A stretch of DNA of 64,000 bases from UMGS1933 sp045593405 (GTDB taxonomy: Bacteria; Bacillota; Clostridia; TANB77; CAG-508): NCBI GenBank assembly GCA_045593405.1, contig JAZNWN010000001.1:1-64000 (forward strand), given 5' to 3'. Each line of letters begins with the position of its first letter. Position 1 is the stretch's first letter. Made by a program: the position numbers and the translations under genes. The notes under the pieces are model-generated. The model saw only the letters and a list, made by a program, of their open reading frames with translations, searched no databases and was not told the origin of the DNA. Below, piece by piece: positions 34,323 through 42,669 of the stretch.

Positions 34323-34915
34323 TGTGTTAGCTTTGAAAAATTTTAATCTAATATAAAGGAGAGATTAGTCAACTAATGGATTATTTGAATAAACGGTTAT
34401 CAAATGCAGAGGCATTAGGAATTGCTAATGATTTGTTAAAAGCATTTAACATTTTATATAATGCAATTGAAATGAGGGTAGCTAGTTCTGTTCAAGGAAA
34501 ACATCAAACTATTAGAAAAGTTTTTTGTAATTTAAAAAGCATAGAACCAATTAGAATAGAAGAACAAATAATTAATTACGATAATTCTAATAAATATCAT
34601 TTAGATAATGTCTATGAACTTTATTGGAAAAATCGTAGATTTGTGGCAACTATTTACGTTTCACCTGAAGAATGCGGATATTATTCGGTATTACCTAATT
34701 ATTGTGAATTGGATTATTATTTGTGTATTATCGAAGAAAAGAATCCCTTAGGTTATATGAAAAATCAGATGTGCTTTGGATTTGATTTTGAAAAGAAGGT
34801 ATTTCTAGAATTATTTGATATTGATTATCGTTCATCATATGACGGAATCATTTATAGTGCAGAGGATTCTGTAGAATCCAGACTTCAGGGAACAATTATT
34901 ATTTAAGCTAACACA
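34323..34915. mobile_element. Gene cassette bounded by an 11-bp inverted repeat
   Basis: TGTGTTAGCTT at 34323-34333 and its exact reverse complement AAGCTAACACA at 34905-34915 flank one ORF, the right arm overlapping the stop codon. No transposase is inside. The enclosed gene has a codon choice unlike its neighbours and contains an ordinary in-frame CGG. Could be a captured cassette or a coincidental long-range pair. Confidence 0.45.
34376..34906 (+). CDS. Unknown 176-aa protein, probably acquired
   Basis: Soluble, no signal or membrane segment, rich in Tyr and Asn. The N-terminus MDYLNKRLSNAEALG is helical; the middle reads NRRFVATIYVSPEECGYYSVLP. Not recognised. It uses CGG (codon 7), CGT and other codons rarely used by neighbours. 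If CGG triggers a +1 shift in this host, translation would end after about a dozen codons. GGAGAG site. A terminator (ACCGTACC...GGGTATGGT, T-run) follows at 34921-34955. Confidence 0.55.
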   Translation: MDYLNKRLSNAEALGIANDLLKAFNILYNAIEMRVASSVQGKHQTIRKVFCNLKSIEPIRIEEQIINYDNSNKYHLDNVYELYWKNRRFVATIYVSPEECGYYSVLPNYCELDYYLCIIEEKNPLGYMKNQMCFGFDFEKKVFLELFDIDYRSSYDGIIYSAEDSVESRLQGTIII

Positions 34916-34920
34916 TAGAA

Positions 34921-34955
34921 AACCGTACCTATTATATATGGGTATGGTTTTTCTA
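34921..34955 (+). terminator. Terminator of the 176-aa gene
   Basis: AAACCGTACC, TATTATATA, GGGTATGGTTTT then TCTATTTT. Confidence 0.85.
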
Positions 34956-35048
34956 TTTTAAATTTGCAATAATTATAGTATAAAAATTATTGTAATATAA
35001 TAAAAATTTATTAGGAATTTTAAAATTAAAAAATATTTATAAAAAACA

Positions 35049-35097
35049 TTGACAATAAAAAAACAAAATAGTATTATTGTATTATGCAAGTAATACA
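35049..35097 (+). promoter_or_regulatory. Promoter with palindromic operator for the GntR-ABC operon
   Basis: TTGACA (35049-35054), 17-base spacer, TATTAT (35072-35077), then a perfect palindrome TGTATTA-TGCAAG-TAATACA (35078-35097) over the expected transcription start. The next gene encodes a YtrA-type GntR repressor, so this is probably its own operator (autoregulation). Confidence 0.75.
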
Positions 35098-35117
35098 ACA
35101 AAGAAAGGAAAGTAATT

Positions 35118-35483
35118 GTGGAATATATTTTTGATAATGATAGACCAATTTATATTCAATTAGTAGAAAAATTAAGGCTTGAGATAGTTTCTAATAAGCT
35201 AAAACCGGGGGAGAGAATTCTGTCTGTAAGAGAGCTAGCACTTGAGGCAAGAGTTAATCCTAATACAATGCAAAAGGCTTTAGTTGAATTAGAAAATGAG
35301 GGCCTTATTTATACTGAAAGAACAAACGGAAAATTTGTAACTACAAACAAAGAACTAATTGAAAAAATAAAAAAAAAATTGGCAGAAGAAAAAGTTAATA
35401 ATTACCTTCAAGACATGAAAAATATAGGTATAAACTATAAAGAAGCAATTAACTACTTGCAAGAATTAGGAGGAGATAAATAA
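35118..35483 (+). CDS. GntR family repressor, YtrA subfamily
   Basis: 121 residues, the short YtrA length: an N-terminal winged helix (IYIQLVEKLRLEIVSNKLKPGERILSVRELALEARVNPNTMQKALVELENEGLIYTERTNGKFV) and a small C-terminal dimerisation helix pair, no ligand domain. Starts with GTG at 35118 after AAAGGAAAG. Such regulators control the ABC transporter genes directly downstream, here by one-base overlap, often in response to cell-wall stress or antibiotics. The likely operator is the palindrome just upstream. Confidence 0.9.
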   Translation: MEYIFDNDRPIYIQLVEKLRLEIVSNKLKPGERILSVRELALEARVNPNTMQKALVELENEGLIYTERTNGKFVTTNKELIEKIKKKLAEEKVNNYLQDMKNIGINYKEAINYLQELGGDK

Positions 35484-36178
35484 TGGAATTATTAGAATGT
35501 AAAAATCTATGTAAAGAATTCGACAATAAACCAGTTTTACAAGATATTAACTTGAAAATTCCAAGAGGAAAGATAATAGGTCTTTTAGGTAAAAATGGTG
35601 CAGGTAAAAGTACATTAATTAAATTGATAAATGATTTATTAACACCAACCAGTGGCGAAATACTAATTAATGGAGAAAAACCAGGAATAAAATCAAAAGA
35701 ATTAATAGCTTATTTACCAGAAAGAACATATTTAGATAAAGAAATGACAATTAAACAAGTTATTAAATACTTTGAAGAGTTTCATAAAAACTTTGATTCT
35801 CAAAAAGCAATTAAATTGTTAAAAGATTTAGATTTAGATATTAATAAAAAAATATCAAAAATGTCAAAAGGTATGCAAGAAAAACTTCAATTAATACTTG
35901 TAATGAGTAGGAGTGCAGAACTTTATATTTTAGATGAACCATTAGGAGGAGTAGATCCTGCAACAAGAGATTACATTTTAGACACAATACTTTCTAATTT
36001 TAGTGAAGGCGCAACTGTAATAATATCAACACATCTAATTGCAGATATTGAAAGAATATTAGATGAAGTTATTTTTATGGATAAAGGTAAAATAATTTTA
36101 ACATCTTCAGCAGATGATTTAAGAAACAAGGAGCAAACATCAATAGATGAAATATTTAGGAGGTATTTTAAATGTTAG
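35483..36178 (+). CDS. ABC transporter ATP-binding protein (YtrB-like)
   Basis: 231 residues. Walker A GLLGKNGAGKST, a signature in the variant form MSKGMQEKLQLILVMS, Walker B LYILDEPLGGVDP and switch His in STHLIADIER. Its ATG overlaps the repressor stop and its stop overlaps the permease start. Energises the following permease; probably a drug or stress exporter. Confidence 0.9.
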   Translation: MELLECKNLCKEFDNKPVLQDINLKIPRGKIIGLLGKNGAGKSTLIKLINDLLTPTSGEILINGEKPGIKSKELIAYLPERTYLDKEMTIKQVIKYFEEFHKNFDSQKAIKLLKDLDLDINKKISKMSKGMQEKLQLILVMSRSAELYILDEPLGGVDPATRDYILDTILSNFSEGATVIISTHLIADIERILDEVIFMDKGKIILTSSADDLRNKEQTSIDEIFRRYFKC

Positions 36179-36963
36179 GAAAAGTATTAAAATATGATTT
36201 AAAATGGGTATATAAAGTTGTTGGAGTTTTTTATATTTTAGCATTTATTTTTTCTATTATAGGTAGAGGATTAAATGAAATTGAAAACTCAGCTTTATTT
36301 TCTTTAATAGCAAAAATAGCATTTGGATTTGCAATAAGTATGATGGTAAGTAGTTTAATAAATTGTTTAATGAGATTATGGGCAAGGTTTATTAAAAATA
36401 TGTATAAAGATGAATCATATCTTACACATACAATTCCAGTGCCAAGAAAAACAATATATGTGTCAAAAGTGCTTGCAGCATTAATAACTATTTTTACAAC
36501 TACAATTGTTGCTCTTGTATGTTTATATATATGTTATTATTCAGAAGCAAATATGGAAATTTTAAAAACATTACTTGAACTTGCCGCTTCTACTTATAAC
36601 ACAACAGTAGTAAAATTGTTGTTATTAATTACAGTAGTAATATATTTAGAAGTAATGTTTATGGTATTAATAGGTTATACAGGAATAATATTAGGATATA
36701 AATCAAACCAAAATAAAATGGTAAAAACATTAGTATATTCATTTATATTATATATGGTAACACAAGTAGTTACCTTAGTAGTAATTTATATTTTTGGATT
36801 ATTTAATCCAAGTGTAATGAATATAATTAATACAACAGATATCGTAAATATAGATGCAATTAAAAATGTTATGTATGTTGGTATTGCAACTTATGTTGCT
36901 TATATAATTTTCTATTATCTTTTAGGAAAAAAACAACTTGAAAAAGGTGTTAATGTAGATTAG
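36172..36963 (+). CDS. ABC transporter permease
   Basis: 263 residues with six hydrophobic segments (about 15-35, 43-65, 98-120, 147-172, 183-208 and 235-255). The block YKDESYLTHTIPVPRKTIYVSKVLAA matches the ABC-2-like permeases found with YtrA repressors. Overlaps the ATPase gene by seven bases; last gene of the operon. Confidence 0.82.
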   Translation: MLGKVLKYDLKWVYKVVGVFYILAFIFSIIGRGLNEIENSALFSLIAKIAFGFAISMMVSSLINCLMRLWARFIKNMYKDESYLTHTIPVPRKTIYVSKVLAALITIFTTTIVALVCLYICYYSEANMEILKTLLELAASTYNTTVVKLLLLITVVIYLEVMFMVLIGYTGIILGYKSNQNKMVKTLVYSFILYMVTQVVTLVVIYIFGLFNPSVMNIINTTDIVNIDAIKNVMYVGIATYVAYIIFYYLLGKKQLEKGVNVD

Positions 36964-37043
36964 ATTTGATTTTCTAATGTAATCGTGTTAAAATAGTAAA
37001 GTATTTCCTTAAAGGGAAATAAATTAAAATAGGAGACGTTGTT

Positions 37044-37217
37044 ATGGACAGACTTAAAGGAATCGAAAAACAGATGGAACAAAGCAAAGTACAAATTGCA
37101 GAAGTGCAACGAAAATTTAGAGAAGGATCTATTTCTCCGGAAGAGGTTTTTCCTCAATGCATGAATGCGTTGGAAAAAATCGGAGAAGCGATTCGGAAGG
37201 CACAAAAACAAAGTTAA
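37044..37217 (+). CDS. Small unknown protein (57 aa), probably acquired
   Basis: Charged coiled-coil-like protein (RLKGIEKQMEQSKVQIAEVQ...EEVFPQCMNALEKIGEAI). AGGAGA site. Codon choice differs from its neighbours: CGA, GTG, GCG and an in-frame CGG four codons before the stop. A perfect 32-bp palindrome follows as terminator. Unknown function. Confidence 0.55.
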   Translation: MDRLKGIEKQMEQSKVQIAEVQRKFREGSISPEEVFPQCMNALEKIGEAIRKAQKQS

Positions 37218-37231
37218 TGTTCAAACAGCAA

Positions 37232-37263
37232 AGAAGACAGTATGCAATTGCATACTGTCTTCT
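37232..37263. terminator. Perfect 32-bp palindrome, terminator
   Basis: Arms AGAAGACAGTATGCAA and TTGCATACTGTCTTCT without a mismatch; only a weak T tract follows. Confidence 0.75.
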
Positions 37264-37329
37264 ACTAAAATCATGATAAAAGTATAATTAACTATTGAAA
37301 AAAATATATTTTAAATATAAAATAAAAAA

Positions 37330-37385
37330 TGTAGGGGCGGACTTCCACGTCCGCCCGAGGGCAGGGGTGGAACCCTGCCCCTACA
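37330..37385. repeat. TGTAGGGGC repeat, 56-bp double hairpin, second identical copy
   Basis: Same 56 bases as at 24846-24901: stems CGGACTTCCACGTCCG and CAGGGGTGGAACCCTG. Lies upstream of the flavoprotein gene. Confidence 0.92.
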
Positions 37386-37444
37386 AACGAAATACAAAAT
37401 ATATGCAAGGGGTGAAATCCCAGCATTGCAAAATAGGAGAAAAA

Positions 37445-38686
37445 ATGGAACCAATTGAAATAATAAAAGAAAAAGCAAAATATTGTTTGAATTGTAAGCA
37501 TAAACCATGCCAGAAGGCATGCCCTATGCAAACTGAAATTCCTCTTTTTATAGAAAAACTAAAAGAAGGAAGTATTGAAGATGCATATAAAATATTATTA
37601 GATAATAATATTTTTAGTCCGTTATGTAGCGCAATTTGCCCACAAGAAAATCAATGTGAGGGAAGTTGTACAAGAGGAATTAGAAGTAATCCAGTTGATA
37701 TTGGAAAATTAGAATATTGGCTGAATGTTTATGCAAAACAAAATGGAATAGAATATAATATTAAGCACACTGAAAAAAACAACCATTTAGTTGCAGTAAT
37801 TGGCTCTGGACCTGCTTCTTTGTCATGTGCATATGAATTAGCAAAAGCAGGAGTAAATGTTACAGTATTTGAAAAGGAAAATGAATTAGGGGGTATTTTA
37901 AGATATGGAATACCACAATATAGACTAGATAAAGAAGAATTAGATAATACAATTAATAAAATATTAAGTTTAGGAATTAAAGTACAAACTAACTGTGAAT
38001 TTGGAAAAGATATAAATATAAAAAATTTAAAAGAACAAGGATATGAGGCGATTTTTATTGGAATTGGTGCAGGAGAACCTACAATATATTCATTATGTGA
38101 CGAAAAATTAAAAGGAATTTATGCTTCTGACTATTTTTTAAAAGAGTATAATCAAGGCAAGAAAATAGAAAATTTAGGGAAAACTGTTGTAATAGGTGGC
38201 GGAAATGTTGCTATGGACTGTGCTAGAACTGCGAGTAGATTAGGTGCAGATGTATCAATTTTGTACAGAAGAAGAATAGAAAACATGCCTGCTAGAAAAA
38301 TAGAAATACAGGAAGCTATTGAAGACAATGTAAAAATTATTCCATGTACTAAAGTAATTAGTGCAAAAGGTAAAGATGGAGTTATAGCAGAAATAGAATG
38401 TATAAAAACTGAAGTTGTAGATGGAAAAGCAGTTGATTTAGAAAATACAAACTATAATATGAAAGTAGATACATTTATTTTTGCAATAGGATTATCACCA
38501 GAAAAACAATTATTAGAAAAAGAAGGAATAGTAATAGATAAAGGACTAATAGTAATAGATGAAAAAGGTAAAACAAACCTAGACAATGTTTATGCTGGAG
38601 GAGATGTAACAGAAAGCAAATCAACAGTATGTCGAGCAATAGCAGCAGGGAAAAAAGCTGCAAAAGGAATATTAGAAAGTTTATAA
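37445..38686 (+). CDS. gltD: Glutamate synthase small-subunit-like NADPH oxidoreductase
   Basis: 413 residues from the ATG at 37445 (TAGGAG site). A longer open frame to 37295 crosses a repeat and is rejected. N-terminal cysteine-rich domain (CLNCKHKPCQKACP and CSAICPQENQCEGSCTRG) for two [4Fe-4S] clusters, FAD motif GSGPASLSCAYELAKAG with ENELGGILRYGIP, NADPH motif GGGNVAMDCARTASRLGA, and a C-terminal VYAGGDVTESKSTVCRAIAAG. No gltA beside it, so it may be part of another complex such as an NfnB-like or sulfide dehydrogenase-like flavoprotein; the gltD name is by family only. Confidence 0.8.
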   Translation: MEPIEIIKEKAKYCLNCKHKPCQKACPMQTEIPLFIEKLKEGSIEDAYKILLDNNIFSPLCSAICPQENQCEGSCTRGIRSNPVDIGKLEYWLNVYAKQNGIEYNIKHTEKNNHLVAVIGSGPASLSCAYELAKAGVNVTVFEKENELGGILRYGIPQYRLDKEELDNTINKILSLGIKVQTNCEFGKDINIKNLKEQGYEAIFIGIGAGEPTIYSLCDEKLKGIYASDYFLKEYNQGKKIENLGKTVVIGGGNVAMDCARTASRLGADVSILYRRRIENMPARKIEIQEAIEDNVKIIPCTKVISAKGKDGVIAEIECIKTEVVDGKAVDLENTNYNMKVDTFIFAIGLSPEKQLLEKEGIVIDKGLIVIDEKGKTNLDNVYAGGDVTESKSTVCRAIAAGKKAAKGILESL

Positions 38687-38696
38687 ATTTATAAGG

Positions 38697-38720
38697 TGTA
38701 GGGGCGCATGGTTGCGCCCC
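38697..38720. repeat. TGTAGGGGC repeat, one half
   Basis: TGTAGGGGCGC, ATGGTT, GCGCCCC followed by T-run; here it can act as a terminator for the flavoprotein gene. Confidence 0.85.
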
Positions 38721-38802
38721 TTTTTTTAAAAGAATGCAAATTAAATCATATAAATTATAAAAACTACACATAATATTATTAAAAACATGTGGAGGTTTTA
38801 AA

Positions 38803-38925
38803 ATGAGTGAAAAGAAAGTAGATAAAATAAAAAAGAAAAATGAGAAAAAGACTAAAAAGGACATAAAAGAAAACTATAAAATGGGAATAGAATATTATGA
38901 AAAAGTTGAGGATAAGAAAGAATAA
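38803..38925 (+). CDS. Small lysine-rich protein (40 aa)
   Basis: ATG at 38803 behind a strong GGAGG. Nearly half Lys/Glu (KKVDKIKKKNEKKTKKDIKE), ending YKMGIEYYEKVEDKKE. Could be a nucleic-acid-binding or regulatory small protein; unknown. A strong hairpin follows at 38997. Confidence 0.55.
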   Translation: MSEKKVDKIKKKNEKKTKKDIKENYKMGIEYYEKVEDKKE

Positions 38926-38996
38926 ATATATTGCTTATTAAGTAATTGAAATATATTGAGAAAAGATGGACGTCTAAGAAAAACAGCATTAACTTG

Positions 38997-39024
38997 GTGG
39001 AGATTCGTAAATACGAATCTCCAC
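38997..39024 (+). terminator. Terminator hairpin
   Basis: GTGGAGATTCG, TAAATA, CGAATCTCCAC, then TGTTTTATTTT. Confidence 0.85.
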
Positions 39025-39110
39025 TGTTTTATTTTAAAATATTCATTGTAAAAAAATAAGTGTTATGATAGAATAATCATAATAAAAATATAGATACAAG
39101 GAGTAATAAA

Positions 39111-40004
39111 ATGAGTTTATGTTTAAAAAATGTATCAAAATCATTTGTAGGAAAAAAAGTAGTAGATAATGTTTCTTTTAGTTTGGATAAACCTGGGGTA
39201 TATGGTTTACTTGGAACTAATGGAGCAGGAAAAACTACAACAATAAGAATGTTACTTGGAATTATAAAAAAAGACAGTGGAGAAATTACTTGGAAATGTA
39301 AAGCTGTAGATAGAAAAAATGTAAATTTTGGATATTTGCCAGAAGAAAGAGGAGTGTATCCTAAAACAAAAATATTTGATCAATTAATGTATTTTGCTGA
39401 ATTAAAAGGCATGAAAAAACAAGATGCCACAAATTTGATTAATAAATGGGCAAAAGAACTTAAAGTTGAAGAATACTTGCAAATGCCAGCTGAAAAATTA
39501 TCAAAAGGAAATCAACAAAAAATACAATTTATGACTGCAATAATACATAATCCAGAGTTAGTTGTTTTAGATGAACCTTTTAGTGGACTAGACCCTGTAA
39601 ACACAGAAATATTGAAAAATATAATAATAGATTTAGTAAAAAACGGAAAATATGTAATAATGTCAGCACATCAAATGTCAACAATTGAAGAATTTTGCAA
39701 AGATATTTTAATACTAAATAAAGGAAAGACTGTATTACAAGGTAATTTAAAAGAAATAAAAGAATCTTATCCTGCAAATAGAGTAGAAGTAGATGTAAAT
39801 CAAGATATAAGAAATTATATTGAAGAGCTTGACTTAAAAATAGAAAACGAAACTAATAATAATTATATAATAAAAATATCAGATGAAGAAAAAGCACATA
39901 TTCTTTTAAATAAATTAATACAAGATGGAATTAGAGTTGATAAGTTTGAGATAAAGAAACCAACCCTAAATGACATATTTATTGAAAAAGTAGGAAATAT
40001 GTAA
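39111..40004 (+). CDS. ABC transporter ATP-binding protein, NatA-like
   Basis: 297 residues. GLLGTNGAGKTTT, LSKGNQQKIQFMTAIIH signature, LVVLDEPFSGLDP and the switch region MSAHQM, followed by the C-terminal domain of about 80 residues usual in DrrA/NatA proteins. Partner of the permease gene that follows; probably exports sodium, a drug or a lantibiotic-type substrate. AAGGAG site. Confidence 0.9.
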   Translation: MSLCLKNVSKSFVGKKVVDNVSFSLDKPGVYGLLGTNGAGKTTTIRMLLGIIKKDSGEITWKCKAVDRKNVNFGYLPEERGVYPKTKIFDQLMYFAELKGMKKQDATNLINKWAKELKVEEYLQMPAEKLSKGNQQKIQFMTAIIHNPELVVLDEPFSGLDPVNTEILKNIIIDLVKNGKYVIMSAHQMSTIEEFCKDILILNKGKTVLQGNLKEIKESYPANRVEVDVNQDIRNYIEELDLKIENETNNNYIIKISDEEKAHILLNKLIQDGIRVDKFEIKKPTLNDIFIEKVGNM

Positions 40005-40060
40005 TGTAGGGGCAAGGTTCCACCCTTGCCCTCGGGCGGAGATGGAACTCCGCCCCTACA
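40005..40060. repeat. TGTAGGGGC repeat, double hairpin
   Basis: Begins immediately after the ATPase stop codon. Stems CAAGGTTCCACCCTTG and CGGAGATGGAACTCCG, ends TGTAGGGGC/GCCCCTACA; sits between two genes of one operon. Confidence 0.9.
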
Positions 40061-40089
40061 AATACATTATAATAGAAAGGAAGAAAAAA

Positions 40090-41313
40090 ATGAAAGATAT
40101 AATAACAGTAATGAAATTTACAATAAAAGATATGGTAAAAAGAAAATCTTTTATCATTTCGACTTTAATTATTTTATTATTAATAGTTGTTGGATTTAAT
40201 ATACCAAATATAATAAAAAGTTTTAGCGGAGAAACTTCAGGAGATAAACTTTTAATAGTAGATAATGAAAATATTTTTGAGGGTAACCTAGAATTGCTAA
40301 AACAAATGGATTTAGGCTATGAAATTGAAATAAGAAATGCTACTTTTGATGAAATAAAAACAAAAATAGAAAATGATGAAATATATGATGCAATAATTAT
40401 AGAAAAACAAGATAATAATGTGAAAATAAGATACATAGTAGAAAGTACAACTATGATGGAAGGTGTTCCAGAATCAATAATAAATACAATTAATACTTTG
40501 TATACTAATATTCAAATTAGTAAGTTAGGATTAACAGAAGCGGAACTACAATTAATCACACCAAATTTTGAATTTATCTTAGAACAAACAGAAGAAGAGG
40601 AAGCAAGCGGAAATATTTTAGTTATGATGCTTATGTCAATTGTCTTGTTCTATGCAATATATTTTTGTGCTTACCAAGTATCAAGTTCAATAACAACAGA
40701 GAAAACTTCAAAAATAATGGAAACACTTGTAACATCTACTAGTCCAAGGACAATAGTATTAGGAAAAACTATTGGAATAGGTATAGTAGGTTTAATACAA
40801 ATGATTGCAATTGTAATAACCGCTCTGATAAGTGCAAAAACATTTTTAGATCCAGAAATATTAAATAGTGTATTAGATATGTCAAATATCACATTGTATT
40901 TAGGAATAATTACTATAGTTTATTTTATACTAGGATATTTTGCTTATGCTTTATTATATGCTTTAACAGGTTCAACTGTAAGTAAACCAGAAGATATACA
41001 ATCAGCAAATCAACCAGTTGCTTTAATAACAGTAGCAGGTTTTTACTTAGCATATTTTACAATGATGAATCCGACAAGCGAATTAAATTTACTTGCATCA
41101 TTACTACCAATATCTTCACCATTTTGCATGCCATTTAGAATTATGATGGGCTTAGCAACTGGAACTGATGTTGCTTTATCAATTGCAATTTTAATAGTCA
41201 CAATATTGCTTATAGCAAAAGTTGCAATAAAAATATACTCTAATGCAATTTTAAATTATGGTACAAAAATGGGAATAAAAGATATAATAAATATGTATAA
41301 AGAAAGAGGATAG
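40090..41313 (+). CDS. ABC transporter permease, NatB-like
   Basis: 407 residues from the ATG at 40090 (GAAAGGAAG site); the longer frame from 40042 lies in the repeat. An N-terminal membrane segment (about 20-40), a large extracytoplasmic loop, then five or six segments from about 185 to 385. YQVSSSITTEKTSKIMETLVTSTSPRTIVLGKT is the typical NatB/ABC-2 coupling helix. Works with the ATPase upstream. Confidence 0.87.
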   Translation: MKDIITVMKFTIKDMVKRKSFIISTLIILLLIVVGFNIPNIIKSFSGETSGDKLLIVDNENIFEGNLELLKQMDLGYEIEIRNATFDEIKTKIENDEIYDAIIIEKQDNNVKIRYIVESTTMMEGVPESIINTINTLYTNIQISKLGLTEAELQLITPNFEFILEQTEEEEASGNILVMMLMSIVLFYAIYFCAYQVSSSITTEKTSKIMETLVTSTSPRTIVLGKTIGIGIVGLIQMIAIVITALISAKTFLDPEILNSVLDMSNITLYLGIITIVYFILGYFAYALLYALTGSTVSKPEDIQSANQPVALITVAGFYLAYFTMMNPTSELNLLASLLPISSPFCMPFRIMMGLATGTDVALSIAILIVTILLIAKVAIKIYSNAILNYGTKMGIKDIINMYKERG

Positions 41314-41333
41314 TTATATAATATTAATGAAAA

Positions 41334-41367
41334 CTCTCGCACTTAATTTAAGTGCGAGAGTTTTTGG
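41334..41367. terminator. Bidirectional terminator
   Basis: AAACTCTCGCACTTAA/TTTAAGTGCGAGAGTTTTT between convergent genes. Confidence 0.92.
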
Positions 41368-41371
41368 CATA

Positions 41372-41650
41372 TTAATCATCAATATTTTTGTTTTGTTTTT
41401 CAATTTCAGGTTGAGGTGGAAAGTGAACTCCCAAAAGAATACCTCCCTGTATAAAAACTGCACAAATCGTAAGAGAAATGATAATAATTATTCCAACTCC
41501 TACAAAAGAAGTAGGAACATTATTTACTATATAGACCCCTTTCCAATAATTGTGGTAAAGGTACAGTAAGCTTGTGAGAATAATAAGTGCAATTACGATT
41601 CCGATGATGAGCTTTTTTTCTAAAGAAATATGCCGTTTTTCTTTTTTCAT
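41372..41650 (-). CDS. Small membrane protein (92 aa), probably acquired
   Basis: The ATG at 41650 has GAAGGGAGT before it; a longer frame to 41728 lacks a site. Two membrane segments (about 14-33 and 48-70) and a polar tail. In-frame CGG at codon 6 plus CTC, ATC and GGG codons unlike the host. If CGG caused a +1 shift, the product would end after a few residues. Unknown function. Confidence 0.55.
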   Translation of the reverse strand: MKKEKRHISLEKKLIIGIVIALIILTSLLYLYHNYWKGVYIVNNVPTSFVGVGIIIIISLTICAVFIQGGILLGVHFPPQPEIEKQNKNIDD

Positions 41651-41820
41651 AAATATACTCCCTTCATTAATTAATGAGATGTTTTTATATATATGTGAAC
41701 TCCCAAAGGAGATTATAAAGATTAACATAAATATTATAACATGATTTTATGATGTTTGCAAATAATAAAAATATAGGGGCTTGGGCTTGATACGCTCGAA
41801 TTAATTAAGACAATAAAAAA

Positions 41821-41845
41821 GGATCGAAAAAGACGATCCCTGTAG
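41821..41845. terminator. Possible hairpin GGATCG / CGATCC
   Basis: GGATCG-AAAAAGA-CGATCC downstream of the TetR gene (read on the minus strand it has a T-rich loop and a following T tract). Confidence 0.5.
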
Positions 41846-41878
41846 ATAATTTATAAATTTAAATTATATTAAGTATAG

Positions 41879-42478
41879 TTATTTTAATAATTTTACTACA
41901 ATTTGTATTACTTCATTTTCCATATTTTCATAATTAATTCTACTATGTCTATGATAAACAACTTCATGGCATAAATTTTCAATAACACCAATTGCTATAT
42001 GTATTTTTTCAATTGGATTTTCAATTTCAATATTATTGTATTTTAAAATATCAACTATTTTATTTGTCATTTTAATTTCAGATTCTTTGAATATATTTGC
42101 AACATCATCATCTAAATGTGACATAGCCATTAATTCTTCATGAGCCTTTTTAGAAATGTTATGATTTTTAATAAAACTATCTATCATATTTTTTAATAAT
42201 TTTTCTATATTATCTATTTTTATTTTTTCACTTTCAAGAACTGTAAGCATAGGGAACATTATAGTATTTGAATAATTTTTTACACCTTCAATAAAAATAT
42301 CTTTTTTATCGTTAAAATATTGATAAATAATTCCAGTTGAAACTCCAGCCGCTTCAGCAATATCTGGAGTAGAAACATTGTAATAGCCTTGTTCACACAT
42401 AAGCTCAAAGCCTTTTTCAATTATTCTATTTCGCTTTTCAATTGATCTTTTTTGAGTAGGCATTCTAGTATCAGGCAT
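41879..42478 (-). CDS. TetR family transcriptional regulator
   Basis: 199 residues. The start at 42478 is chosen for the strong AGAGGTGATAGAG before it; a longer frame to 42508 is possible. N-terminal helix-turn-helix: RNRIIEKGFELMCEQGYYNVSTPDIAEAAGVSTGIIYQYFNDKKDIFIEGV, typical TetR. The C-terminal ligand domain is all helical. Divergent from feoAB at a distance of about 190 bases, but a link to iron is not shown; it may regulate the nearby ABC genes. Confidence 0.9.
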   Translation of the reverse strand: MPDTRMPTQKRSIEKRNRIIEKGFELMCEQGYYNVSTPDIAEAAGVSTGIIYQYFNDKKDIFIEGVKNYSNTIMFPMLTVLESEKIKIDNIEKLLKNMIDSFIKNHNISKKAHEELMAMSHLDDDVANIFKESEIKMTNKIVDILKYNNIEIENPIEKIHIAIGVIENLCHEVVYHRHSRINYENMENEVIQIVVKLLK

Positions 42479-42669
42479 CTCTATCACCTCTGAAACAATA
42501 TTATACAATTTTGGTTATAAAAAAGCAAGTGAGCAATACAATACTTGTAGGGCATGTACAAAAAGAATGACAAAAACATGAAAAACTTTTCATATTCTAT
42601 TGACTATAAAAAATATTAGACGTATAATGTGAATGTAAAATATGAAATAAATTTCACAAGGGAGGGTGT

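Noticed and set aside
37295..37444. Longer N-terminus for the glutamate-synthase-like protein
   Set aside because: It is translated from a TGTAGGGGC repeat; the ATG at 37445 has a ribosome site and fits the family start.
40042..40089. Longer N-terminus for the NatB-like permease
   Set aside because: It begins within a repeat; the ATG at 40090 follows GAAAGGAAG.
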